Assembly (NCBI RefSeq): GCF_029265375.1
Contig: NZ_JAJUJJ010000001.1
Span: forward strand, 62,001-126,000
Length of the DNA stretch: 64,000 nt
Source of the DNA: Nesterenkonia sp.
GTDB lineage: Bacteria > Actinomycetota > Actinomycetes > Actinomycetales > Micrococcaceae
Direction of reading: 5' to 3'
Numbering within the stretch: the first letter of the stretch is position 1; each line of letters starts with the position of its first letter. A program made the translations under genes and the position numbers. Shown one piece after another: positions 34,444 to 44,164 of this stretch. The notes under the pieces are model-generated. The model had not been told where the DNA came from. It searched no databases and saw nothing but the letters and a program-made list of their open reading frames with translations.

Positions 34444-35502
34444 CTACCTCGTGTAGGACTCCCACTTCCGGCGGCGGTGCTCGGCCTCCACGATCCGCGT
34501 GGTGCCGGACTTCGAGCGCATCACGATCGACTGGGTGGTCACCCGGTCGCCGCGGTAGCGCACCCCGCGCAGCAGATCGCCGTCGGTGATTCCCGTGGCG
34601 GCGAAGTAGCAGTTGTCGCTGGTGACCAGCTCCTCCGTGGTGAGGATGCGGGAGACATCATGCCCGGCGTCGATGGCCTTCTGCTTCTCCTCATCATCCT
34701 TGGGCGCAAGCCGCCCCTGGATCACACCGCCGATGGCGCGGATGGCGCAGGCGGTGACGATGCCCTCGGGAGTGCCGCCGGCACCCATGAGGACATCCAC
34801 ATCCGTGCCTTCCCGCGCCGCGGCGATCCCGCCGGCCACGTCCCCGTCCATGATGAAGCGGGTGCGCGCTCCGGCCTCGCGGATCTCTTCGACCAGCTTG
34901 GCGTGCCGGGGCCGGTCCAGCACGCACACGTTGAGCTGGTCGATGCTCTTGCCGGTGGCCTTCGCGATCAGGTGCAGGTTCTGCTTCACCGGCAGCCGCA
35001 GGTCCACCATGTCTGCGGCCTCGGGCCCGGTGACCAGCTTGTCCATGTAGAACACGGCCGAGGGGTCGAACATCGATCCGCGCTCGGCCACTGCCAGCAC
35101 CGAGAGCGCGTTGTTGTACCCCAGGGCGGTCAGGCGGGTGCCGTCGATCGGGTCCACGGCGACGTCGGCCTCCGGCCCGGCACCGTTGCCGACCCGCTCC
35201 CCGTTGTAGAGCATCGGGGCCTCGTCCTTCTCGCCCTCCCCGATGACCACCACGCCGTTGAGGTTCACCGTGTCCAGCAGCGAGCGCATCGCGTCCACTG
35301 CGGCGCCGTCGGCCCCATTCTTGTCACCGCGGCCGACCCAGGCGCCGCCGGCGATGGCGGCGGCCTCGGTCACACGCACCAGCTCCAGTGCCAGGTTGCG
35401 GTCCGGTTCGGAGTCTCCCACCGCCAGCCGCGGGTTCAGCTGGGAGAAGTTCTGGTTCTGGGCCTGGTCGTCGTCCTGCGGCGCAGTCTCTGTGCTCACC
35501 AT
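34444..35502 (-). CDS. glpX: Fructose-1,6-bisphosphatase, class II
   Basis: 352 aa from ATG 35502 (GAAGG 6 nt upstream); the longer frame is rejected. It dephosphorylates fructose-1,6-bisphosphate in gluconeogenesis and is the main FBPase of actinobacteria. Motifs: [35 protein letters not shown] with metal-binding acidic residues, [12 protein letters not shown], and [17 protein letters not shown]. It is the Rv1099c counterpart and, as there, close to DUF4245 and fumC. Confidence 0.97.
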   Translation of the reverse strand: MVSTETAPQDDDQAQNQNFSQLNPRLAVGDSEPDRNLALELVRVTEAAAIAGGAWVGRGDKNGADGAAVDAMRSLLDTVNLNGVVVIGEGEKDEAPMLYNGERVGNGAGPEADVAVDPIDGTRLTALGYNNALSVLAVAERGSMFDPSAVFYMDKLVTGPEAADMVDLRLPVKQNLHLIAKATGKSIDQLNVCVLDRPRHAKLVEEIREAGARTRFIMDGDVAGGIAAAREGTDVDVLMGAGGTPEGIVTACAIRAIGGVIQGRLAPKDDEEKQKAIDAGHDVSRILTTEELVTSDNCYFAATGITDGDLLRGVRYRGDRVTTQSIVMRSKSGTTRIVEAEHRRRKWESYTR

Positions 35503-35620
35503 AGTCCGCCTTCGCGTCTCGTGGGTGTCAGCCGACGTCGTTGTCGGCTTAGGTGCCAGCATATCCATCTGTGCGCCTGCGGCGCTGACCCAACCCAGAC
35601 TGCGGACTGCGACGGCGGCT

Positions 35621-36394
35621 TCAGCGCGGCTCCAGCCGCACGGCGCCGTCGAGCCGGATCACCTCACCGTTGAGCATCGGATTGCTCACGATTTGGGTGA
35701 CCATCTGCGCATAGTCCTCCGGGCGTCCCAGCCGCGGCGGGTGCAGGGTCTTCTCCGCCAGTGCCTGCCGCGCTGCCTCAGGCAGCTTGGCCATCATGGG
35801 GGTCTGGAACAGCCCCGGTGCGATGGTGACCACCCGGATGCCGGCCGGTGCCAGTTCGCGGGCCGCCGGCAGGGTCATGGATGCCACCGCGCCCTTGGAC
35901 GCGGAATAGGCGATCTGGCCGATCTGGCCCTCGAAAGCGGCGACCGAGGCGGTATTGATGATGACGCCGCGGTCCTCGCCGGCGGGCTCATTCTGGCGCA
36001 TGGCCTCCGCGGCGTGGGCCATGATGTTCATGGTGCCGCCGGTGTTGATGGCCAGCACTGTGCTGAAGGTGCCGTAGTCCAGCGGGCCGTCCCGTCCCAC
36101 CAGCTTGCCGGGGGTGGCGACGCCGGCGCAGTTGACTGCCACCCGCAGCGGACCGTGCTGCTGGGCGGCTTCCACCGCGGAGGCTGCGGTCTGCGGGTCG
36201 GTGACATCGCCGGGGTGGAAGTGGGCGCGCGGCCCGATGCTGCGCACCGCCTCGGCGCGCTGCTGCGAGTCCTCGGCGTCCGGCAGGTCCACCACCACCG
36301 TAGTGGCTCCAGCCTCATGCAGCGCCGCCGCCGCTGCCGCCCCCAATCCGGAGGCCCCTCCGGTGATGATCGCGCTTGCCCCGTACAGGTCCAT
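35621..36394 (-). CDS. Short-chain dehydrogenase, type II 3-hydroxyacyl-CoA dehydrogenase-like
   Basis: 257 aa. NAD(P) motif TGGASGLG (12-19), acidic Asp in VVVDLPDAE favouring NAD, NCAGV, catalytic Ser in [11 protein letters not shown] and YSASKG. The overall pattern ([57 protein letters not shown]) is that of the HSD17B10/FabG-like beta-oxidation dehydrogenases. It is divergent from the DUF4245 gene with 49 bp between starts. Substrate unproven. Confidence 0.9.
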   Translation of the reverse strand: MDLYGASAIITGGASGLGAAAAAALHEAGATTVVVDLPDAEDSQQRAEAVRSIGPRAHFHPGDVTDPQTAASAVEAAQQHGPLRVAVNCAGVATPGKLVGRDGPLDYGTFSTVLAINTGGTMNIMAHAAEAMRQNEPAGEDRGVIINTASVAAFEGQIGQIAYSASKGAVASMTLPAARELAPAGIRVVTIAPGLFQTPMMAKLPEAARQALAEKTLHPPRLGRPEDYAQMVTQIVSNPMLNGEVIRLDGAVRLEPR

Positions 36395-36443
36395 GGTCCG
36401 CTCCTTGAGACGTCGTCGTCGTTTCGATGCGAGAATACAGGCT

Positions 36444-37136
36444 GTGACAGACCCGAATGCAGAGACTCACCCTCCGGACCGGCCCGCTTCAGCGGCGGCC
36501 GGGGACTCCGCGAGCTCCGAAGAGCAGCCGATCCCGCAGCTGACTGAGGCGCAGGCCAAGCGGCTGGCCACTCCCATGATGGGCATGGTGATCACGATGG
36601 GGGCGCTGGTGCTGGTGCTGGGAGCGCTGTGGTTCATCAATCCCGAGCCGGATGTCACCTATACGCGCGACGAGGATGTGCCGGCGGCAGCGGCCTGGAC
36701 CGATGAGGTCACCGAGTATTCGCCGCTGGCCCCGCAGGTGCCTCCGGACTGGTCGGCCAACTACGCCCGCTGGGAGTCTCTGCCGGAGCACGACCTGGAG
36801 GTCTGGGAGGTCGGATACACGACCTCAGAGTCCAGCTTTGTGGGCTTTGCCCAGACCGATGAGGCCACTGAGTCCTGGATCAACGCGGAGACCGACCAGG
36901 CCGAGACCACCGGAACCGTCTCGCTGGGCGGGTTCGACTTTGAGACGCGGCAGAAGGACGAACGGCGCTACTATGTGCTGCGCGCCGAGGACAACACTGT
37001 GGACGGCACCACCGTAGTGATCGGCGGGGACGCCTCTGACCAGGAGTTCTCCCGCGCCGTCGAGGCCATTGCGGAATCGATCGGGCGCGAGGTGCCGGCT
37101 GCAGACCCCGAGACCGACCAGGAGCAGACCCCATGA
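36444..37136 (+). CDS. DUF4245 family membrane-anchored protein
   Basis: 230 aa from GTG 36444. A Pro/Ser-rich cytoplasmic N-terminus leads to one membrane helix (~55-75, MGMVITMGALVLVLGALWFI). The extracytoplasmic domain has YSPLAPQVPPDWSANYARWE, VGYTTSESSFVGFAQT and VVIGGDASDQEFSRAVEAIAES. The actinobacterial counterpart is Rv1100, next to glpX and fumC. The function is not known. The stop overlaps the carbonic anhydrase ATG (ATGA), so both are translated from one message. Confidence 0.9.
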   Translation: MTDPNAETHPPDRPASAAAGDSASSEEQPIPQLTEAQAKRLATPMMGMVITMGALVLVLGALWFINPEPDVTYTRDEDVPAAAAWTDEVTEYSPLAPQVPPDWSANYARWESLPEHDLEVWEVGYTTSESSFVGFAQTDEATESWINAETDQAETTGTVSLGGFDFETRQKDERRYYVLRAEDNTVDGTTVVIGGDASDQEFSRAVEAIAESIGREVPAADPETDQEQTP

Positions 37137-37759
37137 GCACTGCGCAGCATTCCCAGCCGAGCCCCGCCGAAGCCTGGCGGCTGCTGAAGGAGGGCAATGA
37201 GCGGTTTGTCACCGGCGAGGTGGCCCACCCGAACCAGAACGCCGCCCGTCGCTCCTCACTGACCGAATCCCAGCACCCGATGGCGGTGATCTTCGGCTGC
37301 TCCGACTCCCGCCTGGCTGCTGAGATCATCTTCGACGTCGGCCTGGGCGACGTCTTTGTGGTGCGCACCGCCGGTCAGGTGATCGACGACGCGGTGCTGG
37401 GTTCGCTGGAGTTCAGCGTGGATGCGCTGCAGGTGCCGCTGATCGTGGTGCTCGGCCACGATTCCTGCGGGGCTGTCACCGCCGCGGTGGACGCCGCCGC
37501 CAGCGGCGAGATGCCCTCGGGCTATGTGCGTGACCTGGTGGAGCGCATTCTCCCCTCGGTGCTGGCCGCCCAGCGCTCAGGGGCTGAGAACGTCAATCAG
37601 ACCGTGGAGGAGCACGTCAAGCAGACCGCCCAGCGGCTGACCAACCACTCCCGGGTGCTCCATGAGGCCGTCTCAGCGGGCCGCACAGCGGTGATCGGGG
37701 TGACCTACCGGCTGGCTGAGGGGCGGGCCGATGTGGTCTCCATCCTCGGCAGGATCTGA
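37133..37759 (+). CDS. Beta-class carbonic anhydrase
   Basis: 208 aa. It interconverts CO2 and bicarbonate. Zinc ligands are Cys in FGCSDSRLAAE, and His and Cys in GHDSCGAV; the Asp-Arg dyad is in CSDSR. VFVVRTAGQVIDDAVLGSLEFS is diagnostic of the family. Translationally coupled to DUF4245. A 19-bp direct repeat (one mismatch) straddles the stop codon: copy 1 is the last coding bases, copy 2 starts 24 bp later. Confidence 0.95.
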   Translation: MSTAQHSQPSPAEAWRLLKEGNERFVTGEVAHPNQNAARRSSLTESQHPMAVIFGCSDSRLAAEIIFDVGLGDVFVVRTAGQVIDDAVLGSLEFSVDALQVPLIVVLGHDSCGAVTAAVDAAASGEMPSGYVRDLVERILPSVLAAQRSGAENVNQTVEEHVKQTAQRLTNHSRVLHEAVSAGRTAVIGVTYRLAEGRADVVSILGRI

Positions 37760-37794
37760 GTCACCATCCTCGGCAGGCTCTGGGCCGGCGTCGT

Positions 37795-37809
37795 CCTCCG
37801 GTGCGGAGG
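37795..37809. terminator. Small hairpin between carbonic anhydrase and thioesterase genes
   Basis: CCTCCG-GTG-CGGAGG lies between two convergent genes. The stem is short and there is no T-tract, so terminator function is tentative. Confidence 0.35.
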
Positions 37810-37811
37810 GG

Positions 37812-38591
37812 CTAGGCCTGAATCGGCCGCACGGTCAGGCTCTGGCTCATCACGCCGACCGGGCCTTCGGCGTCGTGCACCACGCTGTGGGTCACCCCCA
37901 TGCCGGTGGGGCCGAAGCTGACCGAGGTGTCATAGCCGACCCAGCCGGCCTGCGGCATCCGCAGGAAGCTGATGGTCAGGTCCAGGTTCGGGAACGCCAC
38001 CTGCGTCGGCTCAGCCCGCGGGGCCACCCCGTTGGCGGTGTCCAGCAGTCCGCAGAAGCGGGCAAAGTCGCTGACCTCTTCCTCGGCGACCAGGGGGTGC
38101 TCGGTGCGCAGCCAGGCCTGGGCCCGGCCTGCTCCCAGCGGCCGACGCCGGCCGTCCAGGGAGGCGATGAAGCCCCCGGGCCAGACCTCGGTGGCGCCCC
38201 AGGGCTGCATGGATTCCCGGTCAGCGATGGGCTCCAGCGTGGTCTCCTGCACGCTGGTGGTGTCGAACTGCGCCATCAGCCAGGCGCGCAGCCGTGCGGC
38301 GGGCCGGCCAGCGCTGCTCAGGGTGACCTCCACCAGCTGGACGGTGCGGCCGGAGCGCACAGTCTCGGCCTGCAGCGAGACTGCCCCGATCGGCAGGGTG
38401 CCCAGAATGTCGTAGGACAGCCGCGCCGGCTGGAGGCCGGGGGCCTCGGCCTGCCGGTGCTTCTCCAGCACGTGGGCCATCAGCCCCAGAGCCGGGGCGA
38501 TGTGCTGCTCCTGGGTGTTCCACGCTCCCCCGGTGTGTTCGGTCGCCTTGTACTCCAGCTCGCCGGTCCTGACGAAGTAGCTCACTGACAC
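37812..38591 (-). CDS. Acyl-CoA thioesterase family protein (double hotdog)
   Basis: 259 aa with two hotdog-like halves: YFVRTGELEYKATEHTGGAWN with LSYDILGTLPIG in the first, and LDLTISFLRMPQAGWVGYDTSVSFGPTG in the second. This is the TesB-like/'thioesterase family protein' architecture widespread in actinobacteria. It would hydrolyse acyl-CoAs of unknown chain length. The Asp of the TesB triad is probably in the PNLDLTISF strand. It starts with GTG, with AGAGG just upstream. Convergent with the carbonic anhydrase gene and divergent from the prepilin peptidase. Confidence 0.85.
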   Translation of the reverse strand: MSVSYFVRTGELEYKATEHTGGAWNTQEQHIAPALGLMAHVLEKHRQAEAPGLQPARLSYDILGTLPIGAVSLQAETVRSGRTVQLVEVTLSSAGRPAARLRAWLMAQFDTTSVQETTLEPIADRESMQPWGATEVWPGGFIASLDGRRRPLGAGRAQAWLRTEHPLVAEEEVSDFARFCGLLDTANGVAPRAEPTQVAFPNLDLTISFLRMPQAGWVGYDTSVSFGPTGMGVTHSVVHDAEGPVGVMSQSLTVRPIQA

Positions 38592-38712
38592 CTCTGCTTT
38601 CTGGCTGATGGGACGGTCCGGACAGTCACATCAGCTGAGATTACGGCCTGCAGCTGCCGCGGCGCCACCAGCGGGCCGCCCCCTGCACTTCCCCGCGCCG
38701 AGTCCGCCTGCC

Positions 38713-38718
38713 TACAGT
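38713..38718 (+). promoter_or_regulatory. -10 element of the prepilin peptidase gene (leaderless)
   Basis: TACAGT, then 6 nt, then GTG 38725. Confidence 0.45.
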
Positions 38719-38724
38719 GTCACA

Positions 38725-39240
38725 GTGATTCCTTTCATCGGTGAGCTGCTCACCTCCGGATCCGCGGCGGCCATTCTGGCCGGTGTGCTGCTGCTGTTCG
38801 GCGGTGCGGTCTACGCGGTCTGCGGCACAGCCCTGGCGTTCATCGACACCCGGGAGCACCGGCTGCCGAACCGGATCATCTACCCGTGGGCCGGGATCAC
38901 CTTCGGGGTGCTGATCCTGGTCTCCTTCCTGCTGACCGACCCGCACGGCCTGGGCCGCGCTGTCACCGCAGGACTGGGGTGGGGCCTGCTGTTCCTGCTG
39001 GTGCGGCTGATCCACCCTCCCTCGATCGGCATGGGGGACGCGAAGCTGGCTGTTGTGCTCGGGATGTACGCCGGGTTCCCCGGCTGGGACACCTTCGCGG
39101 TGGCTGTGGCGGCCTCCTTCCTGCTGGGCGGCGCGGTCTCTGTGGTGCTGCTGGTGGCAGGCCGGGCCGAGTCCACCAGCAGGATCGCCTTCGGGCCGTT
39201 TCTGATCCTCGGCACCGCGGTGGCCCTGAGCTTCTCCTGA
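38725..39240 (+). CDS. Prepilin leader peptidase, A24 family
   Basis: 171 aa from GTG 38725. Six membrane segments and the two catalytic aspartates: one in AFIDTREHRLPNRII, the other in SIGMGDAKLAVVLG (GxGD). The N-terminal methyltransferase domain of long PilD proteins is absent, so this is the short form. It would cut type IV or Flp/Tad pilin leaders, but no pilin genes are in the window. DTREHRLPNRI instead of the more common D-x-x-x-x-x-I-P-D/N is within family variation. Confidence 0.88.
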   Translation: MIPFIGELLTSGSAAAILAGVLLLFGGAVYAVCGTALAFIDTREHRLPNRIIYPWAGITFGVLILVSFLLTDPHGLGRAVTAGLGWGLLFLLVRLIHPPSIGMGDAKLAVVLGMYAGFPGWDTFAVAVAASFLLGGAVSVVLLVAGRAESTSRIAFGPFLILGTAVALSFS

Positions 39241-39295
39241 GCCGCTCGGGCCAGACCGTAGGCTGGTGGGACCACCCGGACAGGAGGACCGCCGC

Positions 39296-39793
39296 ATGCC
39301 CACCCCGGAATTCATCCTTCGGCTGCGCCGCGAGATCGGCCACAAGCCGCTGCTGCTTCCCGGAGTCACTGCCGTGGTGATCCGCCGCTGCGATGACGGC
39401 GGCACCGCGTTGGAGACTCCAGAAGTGCTGCTGGTGCGGCGGGCTGACAGCGGCGCCTGGAGTGTGACCTCCGGGATCCTGGAGCCCGGCGAGCAGCCTG
39501 GTGCCACCGCCGCCCGGGAGGTGCTGGAGGAGACCGGAGTCACCGCTGAGCCGGTGCGGGTGGCCGGGGTCAGCGATCACGGCCAGGTGATCTACCCCAA
39601 CGGGGACGAGTGCTGGTTCACCGACATCACCTTTGAGATGCGCTATCTGAGCGGTGCGCCGCGGGTCGCCGACGACGAATCCACCGAGGTCGCCTGGTTC
39701 CGCGCCGATCGGCTGCCGGAGCCGTTCACCGAGCGGCACCGCGAACGCATCGATTGGGCCCTGGACGCCGGCGCCGCGGCCCGGTTCCGGTGA
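39296..39793 (+). CDS. NUDIX hydrolase
   Basis: 165 aa from ATG 39296, with AGGAGG 8 nt upstream. The Nudix box is complete: G-x5-E-x7-REVLEETGV in GILEPGEQPGATAAREVLEE. WSVTSGILEPGE and VIYPNGDECWFTDITFEMRYL place it with the ADP-ribose/NADH-type bacterial Nudix proteins. It hydrolyses a nucleoside diphosphate linked to another moiety; the exact substrate is unknown. It ends 76 bp before a strong terminator shared with fumC. Confidence 0.92.
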   Translation: MPTPEFILRLRREIGHKPLLLPGVTAVVIRRCDDGGTALETPEVLLVRRADSGAWSVTSGILEPGEQPGATAAREVLEETGVTAEPVRVAGVSDHGQVIYPNGDECWFTDITFEMRYLSGAPRVADDESTEVAWFRADRLPEPFTERHRERIDWALDAGAAARFR

Positions 39794-39868
39794 TTGGAAG
39801 CTCCCGACGACGGCCGGGGCGCTTGGCTGCCGGCAGGATCAACCCTTGCGCCCGGAGGGCTCGTCGAA

Positions 39869-39912
39869 CAGCAGCGGGGGCCGCCCCATGGTGTGGGCGG
39901 CCCCCGCTGCTG
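39869..39912. terminator. Strong bidirectional terminator between NUDIX and fumC
   Basis: A perfect 18-bp stem (CAGCAGCGGGGGCCGCCC and its complement) with an 8-nt loop lies between convergent genes. No T-run, as usual in this GC-rich genome. Confidence 0.85.
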
Positions 39913-39925
39913 GCTTGGTTCCGGC

Positions 39926-41350
39926 TCAGCCGGGGTGGGTCATGGACATCACGTCCAGGGCGGAGTTGAGCTGCTCCTCGGTGAGCTCGCCGCGCTCCAG
40001 GTAGCCCAGCTCGATGACCGCGTCGCGGACGGTGAGCTTATTCTTCACCGCATGCTTGGCGATCTCAGCGGCCGCCTCATAGCCGATGTACTTGTTCAGC
40101 GGAGTCACCACCGAGGGCGAGGCTCCGGCCAGGAAGGCGCAGCGCTCCTCATTGGCCGTGAGTCCCTTGATCATCTTGTCGGCCATCACCCGGGAGATAT
40201 TGGAGAGCAGACGCACCGACTCCAGCAGGTTCTGCGCCATGACGGGGATGCCCACGTTGAGCTCGAAGGCGCCGTTGGTGGATGACAGCGCCACAGTGGT
40301 GTCATTGCCGATCACCTGGGCACACACCTGGATGGCGGACTCGCAGATCACCGGGTTGACCTTGCCGGGCATGATGGAGGATCCCGGCTGCAGATCCGGG
40401 ATGGCGATCTCGCCAAGTCCGGTGTTGGGGCCCGAGCCCATCCAGCGGAGGTCGTTGTTGATCTTCATCAGCGAGTACGCGATATTGCGCAGCTGCCCGG
40501 AGGCCTCCACCAGACCGTCCCGGTTGGCCTGAGCCTCGAAGTGGTCGCGGGCCTCGGTCAGCGGCAGCCCGGTGTCCTCGGCCAGGTGAGCGATGGCCTT
40601 CTCGGCGAAGCCCAGCGGAGTGTTGATTCCGGTTCCCACGGCGGTTCCGCCCAGCGGGACTTCCGCCACCCGCGGCAGCGAGGCGTCGATCCGCTCAATC
40701 CCGTAGCGCACCTGGGCGGCGTAGCCGGAGAACTCCTGCCCCAGGGTGACTGGGGTGGCGTCCATCAGGTGGGTGCGGCCGGACTTGACGACCTCGGCGA
40801 ACTCTCCGGCCTTCTCCTCCAGAGCGGAGGCCAGGTAGTCCAGGGCCGGCTTGAGGTCGTTGATCAGCGCCCCGGTGGCCGCCACGTGCACCGAGGTGGG
40901 GAAGACGTCATTGGAGGACTGTGAGGCGTTGACGTGGTCGTTGGGGTGGACCTGGGTCTCAGCACCCTTCTCCTTGAGGAACTCGTTGGCCAGGGTGGCC
41001 AGCACCTCATTAGTGTTCATATTGGAGGAGGTGCCGGATCCGGTCTGGAAGACGTCCACCGGGAAATGCTCGTCGAACTGGCCGGTCTCCACCTTCTCCG
41101 CGGCGGAGACGATCGCTTCGGCAAGGTCTGTCTCGAGCACACCGAGCTCGGCATTGGCCTTGGCGGCTGCCTTCTTCACCTGCGCCAGCGCCCGGATGTG
41201 GGTCCGCTCCAAAGTCCGCCCGGAGATCGGGAAGTTCTCCACGGCGCGCTGGGTCTGTGCGCGGTAGAGCGCATGGGCAGGCACCTTCACCTCGCCCATA
41301 GTGTCTCGCTCAATACGGTATTGGGTCTCTGCTGCGGTGTTCTCGCTCAT
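39926..41350 (-). CDS. fumC: Class II fumarate hydratase
   Basis: 474 aa. It interconverts fumarate and L-malate in the citric acid cycle. The superfamily signature [12 protein letters not shown] is intact, with [22 protein letters not shown] and [16 protein letters not shown] forming the other active-site segments. Start ATG is preceded by TAGGAT at 6 nt, so transcript and coding sequence probably start together. The gene corresponds to Rv1098c, beside glpX, and shares a 119-bp divergent promoter region with the rhomboid gene. Confidence 0.98.
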   Translation of the reverse strand: MSENTAAETQYRIERDTMGEVKVPAHALYRAQTQRAVENFPISGRTLERTHIRALAQVKKAAAKANAELGVLETDLAEAIVSAAEKVETGQFDEHFPVDVFQTGSGTSSNMNTNEVLATLANEFLKEKGAETQVHPNDHVNASQSSNDVFPTSVHVAATGALINDLKPALDYLASALEEKAGEFAEVVKSGRTHLMDATPVTLGQEFSGYAAQVRYGIERIDASLPRVAEVPLGGTAVGTGINTPLGFAEKAIAHLAEDTGLPLTEARDHFEAQANRDGLVEASGQLRNIAYSLMKINNDLRWMGSGPNTGLGEIAIPDLQPGSSIMPGKVNPVICESAIQVCAQVIGNDTTVALSSTNGAFELNVGIPVMAQNLLESVRLLSNISRVMADKMIKGLTANEERCAFLAGASPSVVTPLNKYIGYEAAAEIAKHAVKNKLTVRDAVIELGYLERGELTEEQLNSALDVMSMTHPG

Positions 41351-41356
41351 ATGCCC

Positions 41357-41362
41357 ATCCTA
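41357..41362 (-). promoter_or_regulatory. -10 element of fumC (leaderless)
   Basis: TAGGAT, then 6 nt, then the fumC ATG. Confidence 0.5.
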
Positions 41363-41456
41363 TGGCAGTGGACTTGCCTGCCGCGAAGCCTGACGGCGGC
41401 GCGAATCAGGGTCAGTTCAGGGTGCTCTCAGGGCCAGCTGCCGGCGTCGTTGTCCG

Positions 41457-41462
41457 TAGCAT
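41457..41462 (+). promoter_or_regulatory. -10 element of the rhomboid gene (leaderless)
   Basis: TAGCAT, then 7 nt, then ATG 41470. It overlaps the in-frame ATG at 41461 and so argues for the later start. Confidence 0.45.
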
Positions 41463-41469
41463 GGTCTCT

Positions 41470-42234
41470 ATGAGCGCGTCCGGCGATTCCTTCCGTGCCA
41501 TCGGCAGCGACTTCACCGCGATGGTGAAGCGCACCTTCATCCCGGTGCTGCTGCCGCTGGCGGCCATGTGGGTGCTGTTCTTCGTCTCTCTGGCGCTGGG
41601 GAACTGGTTCAACCGTTCTCTGGCGCTGGAGGCACGCAGCCTCTCCGGCCTGGTGGGCATCGTCTTCATGCCGCTGCTGCACGGCAGCTTCGCCCATCTG
41701 CTGGCCAATACGATGTCCTGGCTGGTGCTGGGCGGGATGACCTCGCTGCTGACCCGCCGATTCACCTCCGTGATGGTGATGCTGTGGCTGCTCTCCGGCG
41801 CCGTGCTGTGGCTGATCGGCTCCCCCTGGGTCTGCCACGCGCCGCAGGGCGCCTCCTGTGTGGTCAACCACGTCGGGGCCTCCACTGTGGTCTATGGCTT
41901 CGCCGCGTTCATCGTGACCTACGCGATCCTGGCCCGCCGCTTCCTGGCCATGCTGTTCGGGGTCTTCGTGGCTTTCGTCTACGGACTCTCGATGCTGATC
42001 GGCATGCTGCCGATCACCCCAGGGGTCTCCTGGACCGGACACCTTTCGGGCGCGATCGCCGGGGTGGCGGTGGCCTTCATGCTCACCAAGGAGGCCCGCG
42101 CTCAGCGCGTGACGGGTGGACCGACCTCTGCCCAGCTGAGCCGGCCGCAGCAGCGGATGGGTCGTTCCCGCCGCCGGGGCAAGGACGACGACGGCGACGG
42201 TATGGAGATCGACTACTCCAAGTACCTCGACTGA
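41470..42234 (+). CDS. Rhomboid-family intramembrane protein
   Basis: 254 aa from ATG 41470. Six membrane helices. Conserved rhomboid elements: HGSFAHLLANTMSWLVLGG (His-x-x-x-His-x-x-x-Asn), the putative nucleophile in HVGASTVVYG, and the second catalytic His in SWTGHLSGAIAGVAV. The Ser motif is GAS-T rather than the usual GxSG, so activity is likely but not certain. The C-terminal ~45 residues are basic and soluble (RMGRSRRRGKDDDG). Substrates are unknown. Confidence 0.88.
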   Translation: MSASGDSFRAIGSDFTAMVKRTFIPVLLPLAAMWVLFFVSLALGNWFNRSLALEARSLSGLVGIVFMPLLHGSFAHLLANTMSWLVLGGMTSLLTRRFTSVMVMLWLLSGAVLWLIGSPWVCHAPQGASCVVNHVGASTVVYGFAAFIVTYAILARRFLAMLFGVFVAFVYGLSMLIGMLPITPGVSWTGHLSGAIAGVAVAFMLTKEARAQRVTGGPTSAQLSRPQQRMGRSRRRGKDDDGDGMEIDYSKYLD

Positions 42235-42286
42235 CAAGCACCTGGACTGATCAGTTCGAGGCCGCTCGCCAGTCCCGCTCCAATCC

Positions 42287-42316
42287 AGAACAAAGCCACT
42301 CGCTGTGCTTTGTTCT
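42287..42316. terminator. Bidirectional terminator between rhomboid and phoH
   Basis: Stem AGAACAAAGCcAC / GTGCTTTGTTCT with one bulged C and a 5-nt loop. It is strikingly AT-rich for this genome, and its T-rich right arm (or A-rich left arm on the other strand) can act as the U-tract. Confidence 0.75.
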
Positions 42317-42346
42317 CACATCCGGCCCTGAAGCTGTCCTGTCTCC

Positions 42347-43705
42347 TCAACTCTCCTCGAGCAGCTCGGTGACCAGCGCCGCGATCCGGCTGCGTTCGGA
42401 GCGGGTCAGGGTCACGTGGCCGAAGAGCGGGTTGCCCTTGAGGATTTCCACCACAGCGGCGACTCCGTCATGCCGGCCGACTCGCAGATTGTCACGCTGG
42501 GCCACATCGTGAGTGAGCACAATCTTGGAGTTCTGCCCCATCCGGCTCATCACCGTCAGCAAAACGTTCTTCTCCAGGGACTGCGCCTCATCGACGATCA
42601 CCCAGGCATCGTGCAGGGACCGGCCGCGGATGTGGGTCAGCGGCAGCACCTCCAGCAGCCCGCGGGCGACGACCTCCTCCAGCACGTTCTCGCTCACCAG
42701 CGCGCCCAGGGTGTCGAAGACGGCCTGGCCCCAGGGGTTCATCTTCTCCGCTTCAGTGCCGGGCAGGTAGCCCAGGTCCTGGCCCCCGACGGCGTAGAGC
42801 GGCCGGAAGACCACGATCTTCTTATGCTCACGTCGCTCCAGAACCGCCTCCAGGCCGGCGCACAGGGCCAGCGCCGATTTACCGGTCCCGGCGCGACCAC
42901 CCATAGAGACGATGCCGATCTCGCGGTCGAGCAGCATATCGATGGCCAGGCGCTGCTCCGCGCTGCGGCCGTGCAGCCCGAAGATCTCCCGGTCTCCGCG
43001 CACCACCTGCACGTATTTCCGGCTGGTCGCATCGATCTTCACCCGGCCCAGGGCCGACCCCTGGCCGGAGGTGATCACCAGGCCGGTGTTGGTGGGAAAG
43101 TCCTGGGCCTCCTCCAGTTCGATCTGCTCGCCGTCGTAGAGCTCACTGACCTGCTCCTCAGTGGCGGTGACCTCGGCCAGTCCGGTCCAGCCGGAATCGG
43201 TCACCCACTCGTTGCGGTACTCATCGGCGTCCAGCCCCATGGCCGAGGCCTTCACCCGCATCGGCAGGTCCTTCGACACCACGGTGACATCGCGCCCTTC
43301 ATCGGCGAAGCTCTTGGCCACTGCCAGGATGCGGGAGTCATTGTCGCCCTGGCGGAAACCGACCGGCAGCACCTGCTCGTTGATGTGATTGAGCTCTACC
43401 AGCAGGTGACCCCCGGCGTCGTTGAGGCTGATCGGCCGGTTCAGCGCCCCGTTGGTGGTGCGCAGCTCATCCAGCAACCGCAGGGCGGAGCGGGCGTAGT
43501 AGCCCAGCTCGGAGTCATGCCGCTTCTTCTCCAGTTCGGAGATCACCACAATCGGAATGACCACCTCATGCTCGGCGAACCGCAGCACAGCCTTCGGATC
43601 GGAGAGCAGCACGGAGGTGTCCAGCACATAGGTCTTCTGCGCCACAGCGGAGGCGACGGCGGATTCGAGGTCCTCAGCGGCGGCGGAGGTGTTCAGAGAG
43701 GCCAC
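42347..43705 (-). CDS. phoH: PhoH-family ATPase with N-terminal PIN domain
   Basis: 452 aa from GTG 43705, which has GGAG just upstream; a TTG at 43744 is a weaker alternative. The N-terminal PIN nuclease domain covers ~20-150 ([41 protein letters not shown]). The C-terminal PhoH P-loop ATPase follows, with Walker [17 protein letters not shown] and Walker [14 protein letters not shown]. This is the PhoH2 layout, reported as RNA helicase plus ribonuclease in mycobacteria (Rv1095 in the syntenic block). Unlike mycobacterial phoH2, no small upstream antitoxin gene (phoAT) is evident. Confidence 0.93.
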   Translation of the reverse strand: MASLNTSAAAEDLESAVASAVAQKTYVLDTSVLLSDPKAVLRFAEHEVVIPIVVISELEKKRHDSELGYYARSALRLLDELRTTNGALNRPISLNDAGGHLLVELNHINEQVLPVGFRQGDNDSRILAVAKSFADEGRDVTVVSKDLPMRVKASAMGLDADEYRNEWVTDSGWTGLAEVTATEEQVSELYDGEQIELEEAQDFPTNTGLVITSGQGSALGRVKIDATSRKYVQVVRGDREIFGLHGRSAEQRLAIDMLLDREIGIVSMGGRAGTGKSALALCAGLEAVLERREHKKIVVFRPLYAVGGQDLGYLPGTEAEKMNPWGQAVFDTLGALVSENVLEEVVARGLLEVLPLTHIRGRSLHDAWVIVDEAQSLEKNVLLTVMSRMGQNSKIVLTHDVAQRDNLRVGRHDGVAAVVEILKGNPLFGHVTLTRSERSRIAALVTELLEES

Positions 43706-44164
43706 AGTATCTCCAGACCGGAGATCGTCCCGGGGCTGAATCAATGCAGAGCACCGCCGGCGAGTCGAAGTCTTCCCCTACCTCGACGGCGCCGTCGTCC
43801 TCCTCATCGACTGCAGCTGGAGACGAGTCTCCGCATCGATAGTCGGATGGTGGTCGGTCGGCCCTCAGCCACACACGCAGCCAGGGACCGTACCGGCCCC
43901 TTCTGCCGCCTGGCATAGAGTCTGGGCCTTCCGGTCAGTGTTCTGACAGTCACCAATCTAGGCACCGCGCGGCCGGAATCCGGGAAGAAACACCCAACCC
44001 TTCGTGACATCTGCGTAAACAATGCGTGACGCCGGCCTGCGCGCCGCCGGAGCGCATCTCCGGCGGCGCCGCCCCCTTGCCGAGTCCCACGGCCGGCCTG
44101 CGCGCGGCCGGAGCGCATCCGCCGCCGGCACCGGAACCTGCCGCATCGCGTGCCCGCGCCGCAC
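43706..44164. other. 459-bp intergenic region between uppS and phoH
   Basis: No convincing gene. It holds the terminator at 44041-44069 and a 28-bp direct repeat with one mismatch (44031-44058 and 44092-44119). The second repeat copy lacks the complementary half that makes the first a hairpin. The phoH promoter should lie in the phoH-proximal 300 bp; TAGATT near 43960 on the minus strand is the only -10-like hexamer I noticed. Confidence 0.5.
44041..44069 (-). terminator. Terminator downstream of the cis-prenyl synthase gene
   Basis: Perfect 12-bp stem GCGCCGCCGGAG / CTCCGGCGGCGC with a 5-nt loop CGCAT, 96 bp after the gene end on the minus strand. Confidence 0.75.

Noticed and set aside
35503..35568. 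Longer N-terminus for glpX
   Set aside because: The extra codons precede a better-placed ATG with GAAGG, and the family starts near the later Met.
44031..44119. CRISPR-like repeat
   Set aside because: Only two copies, no regular spacers and no cas genes; the first copy is half a terminator.
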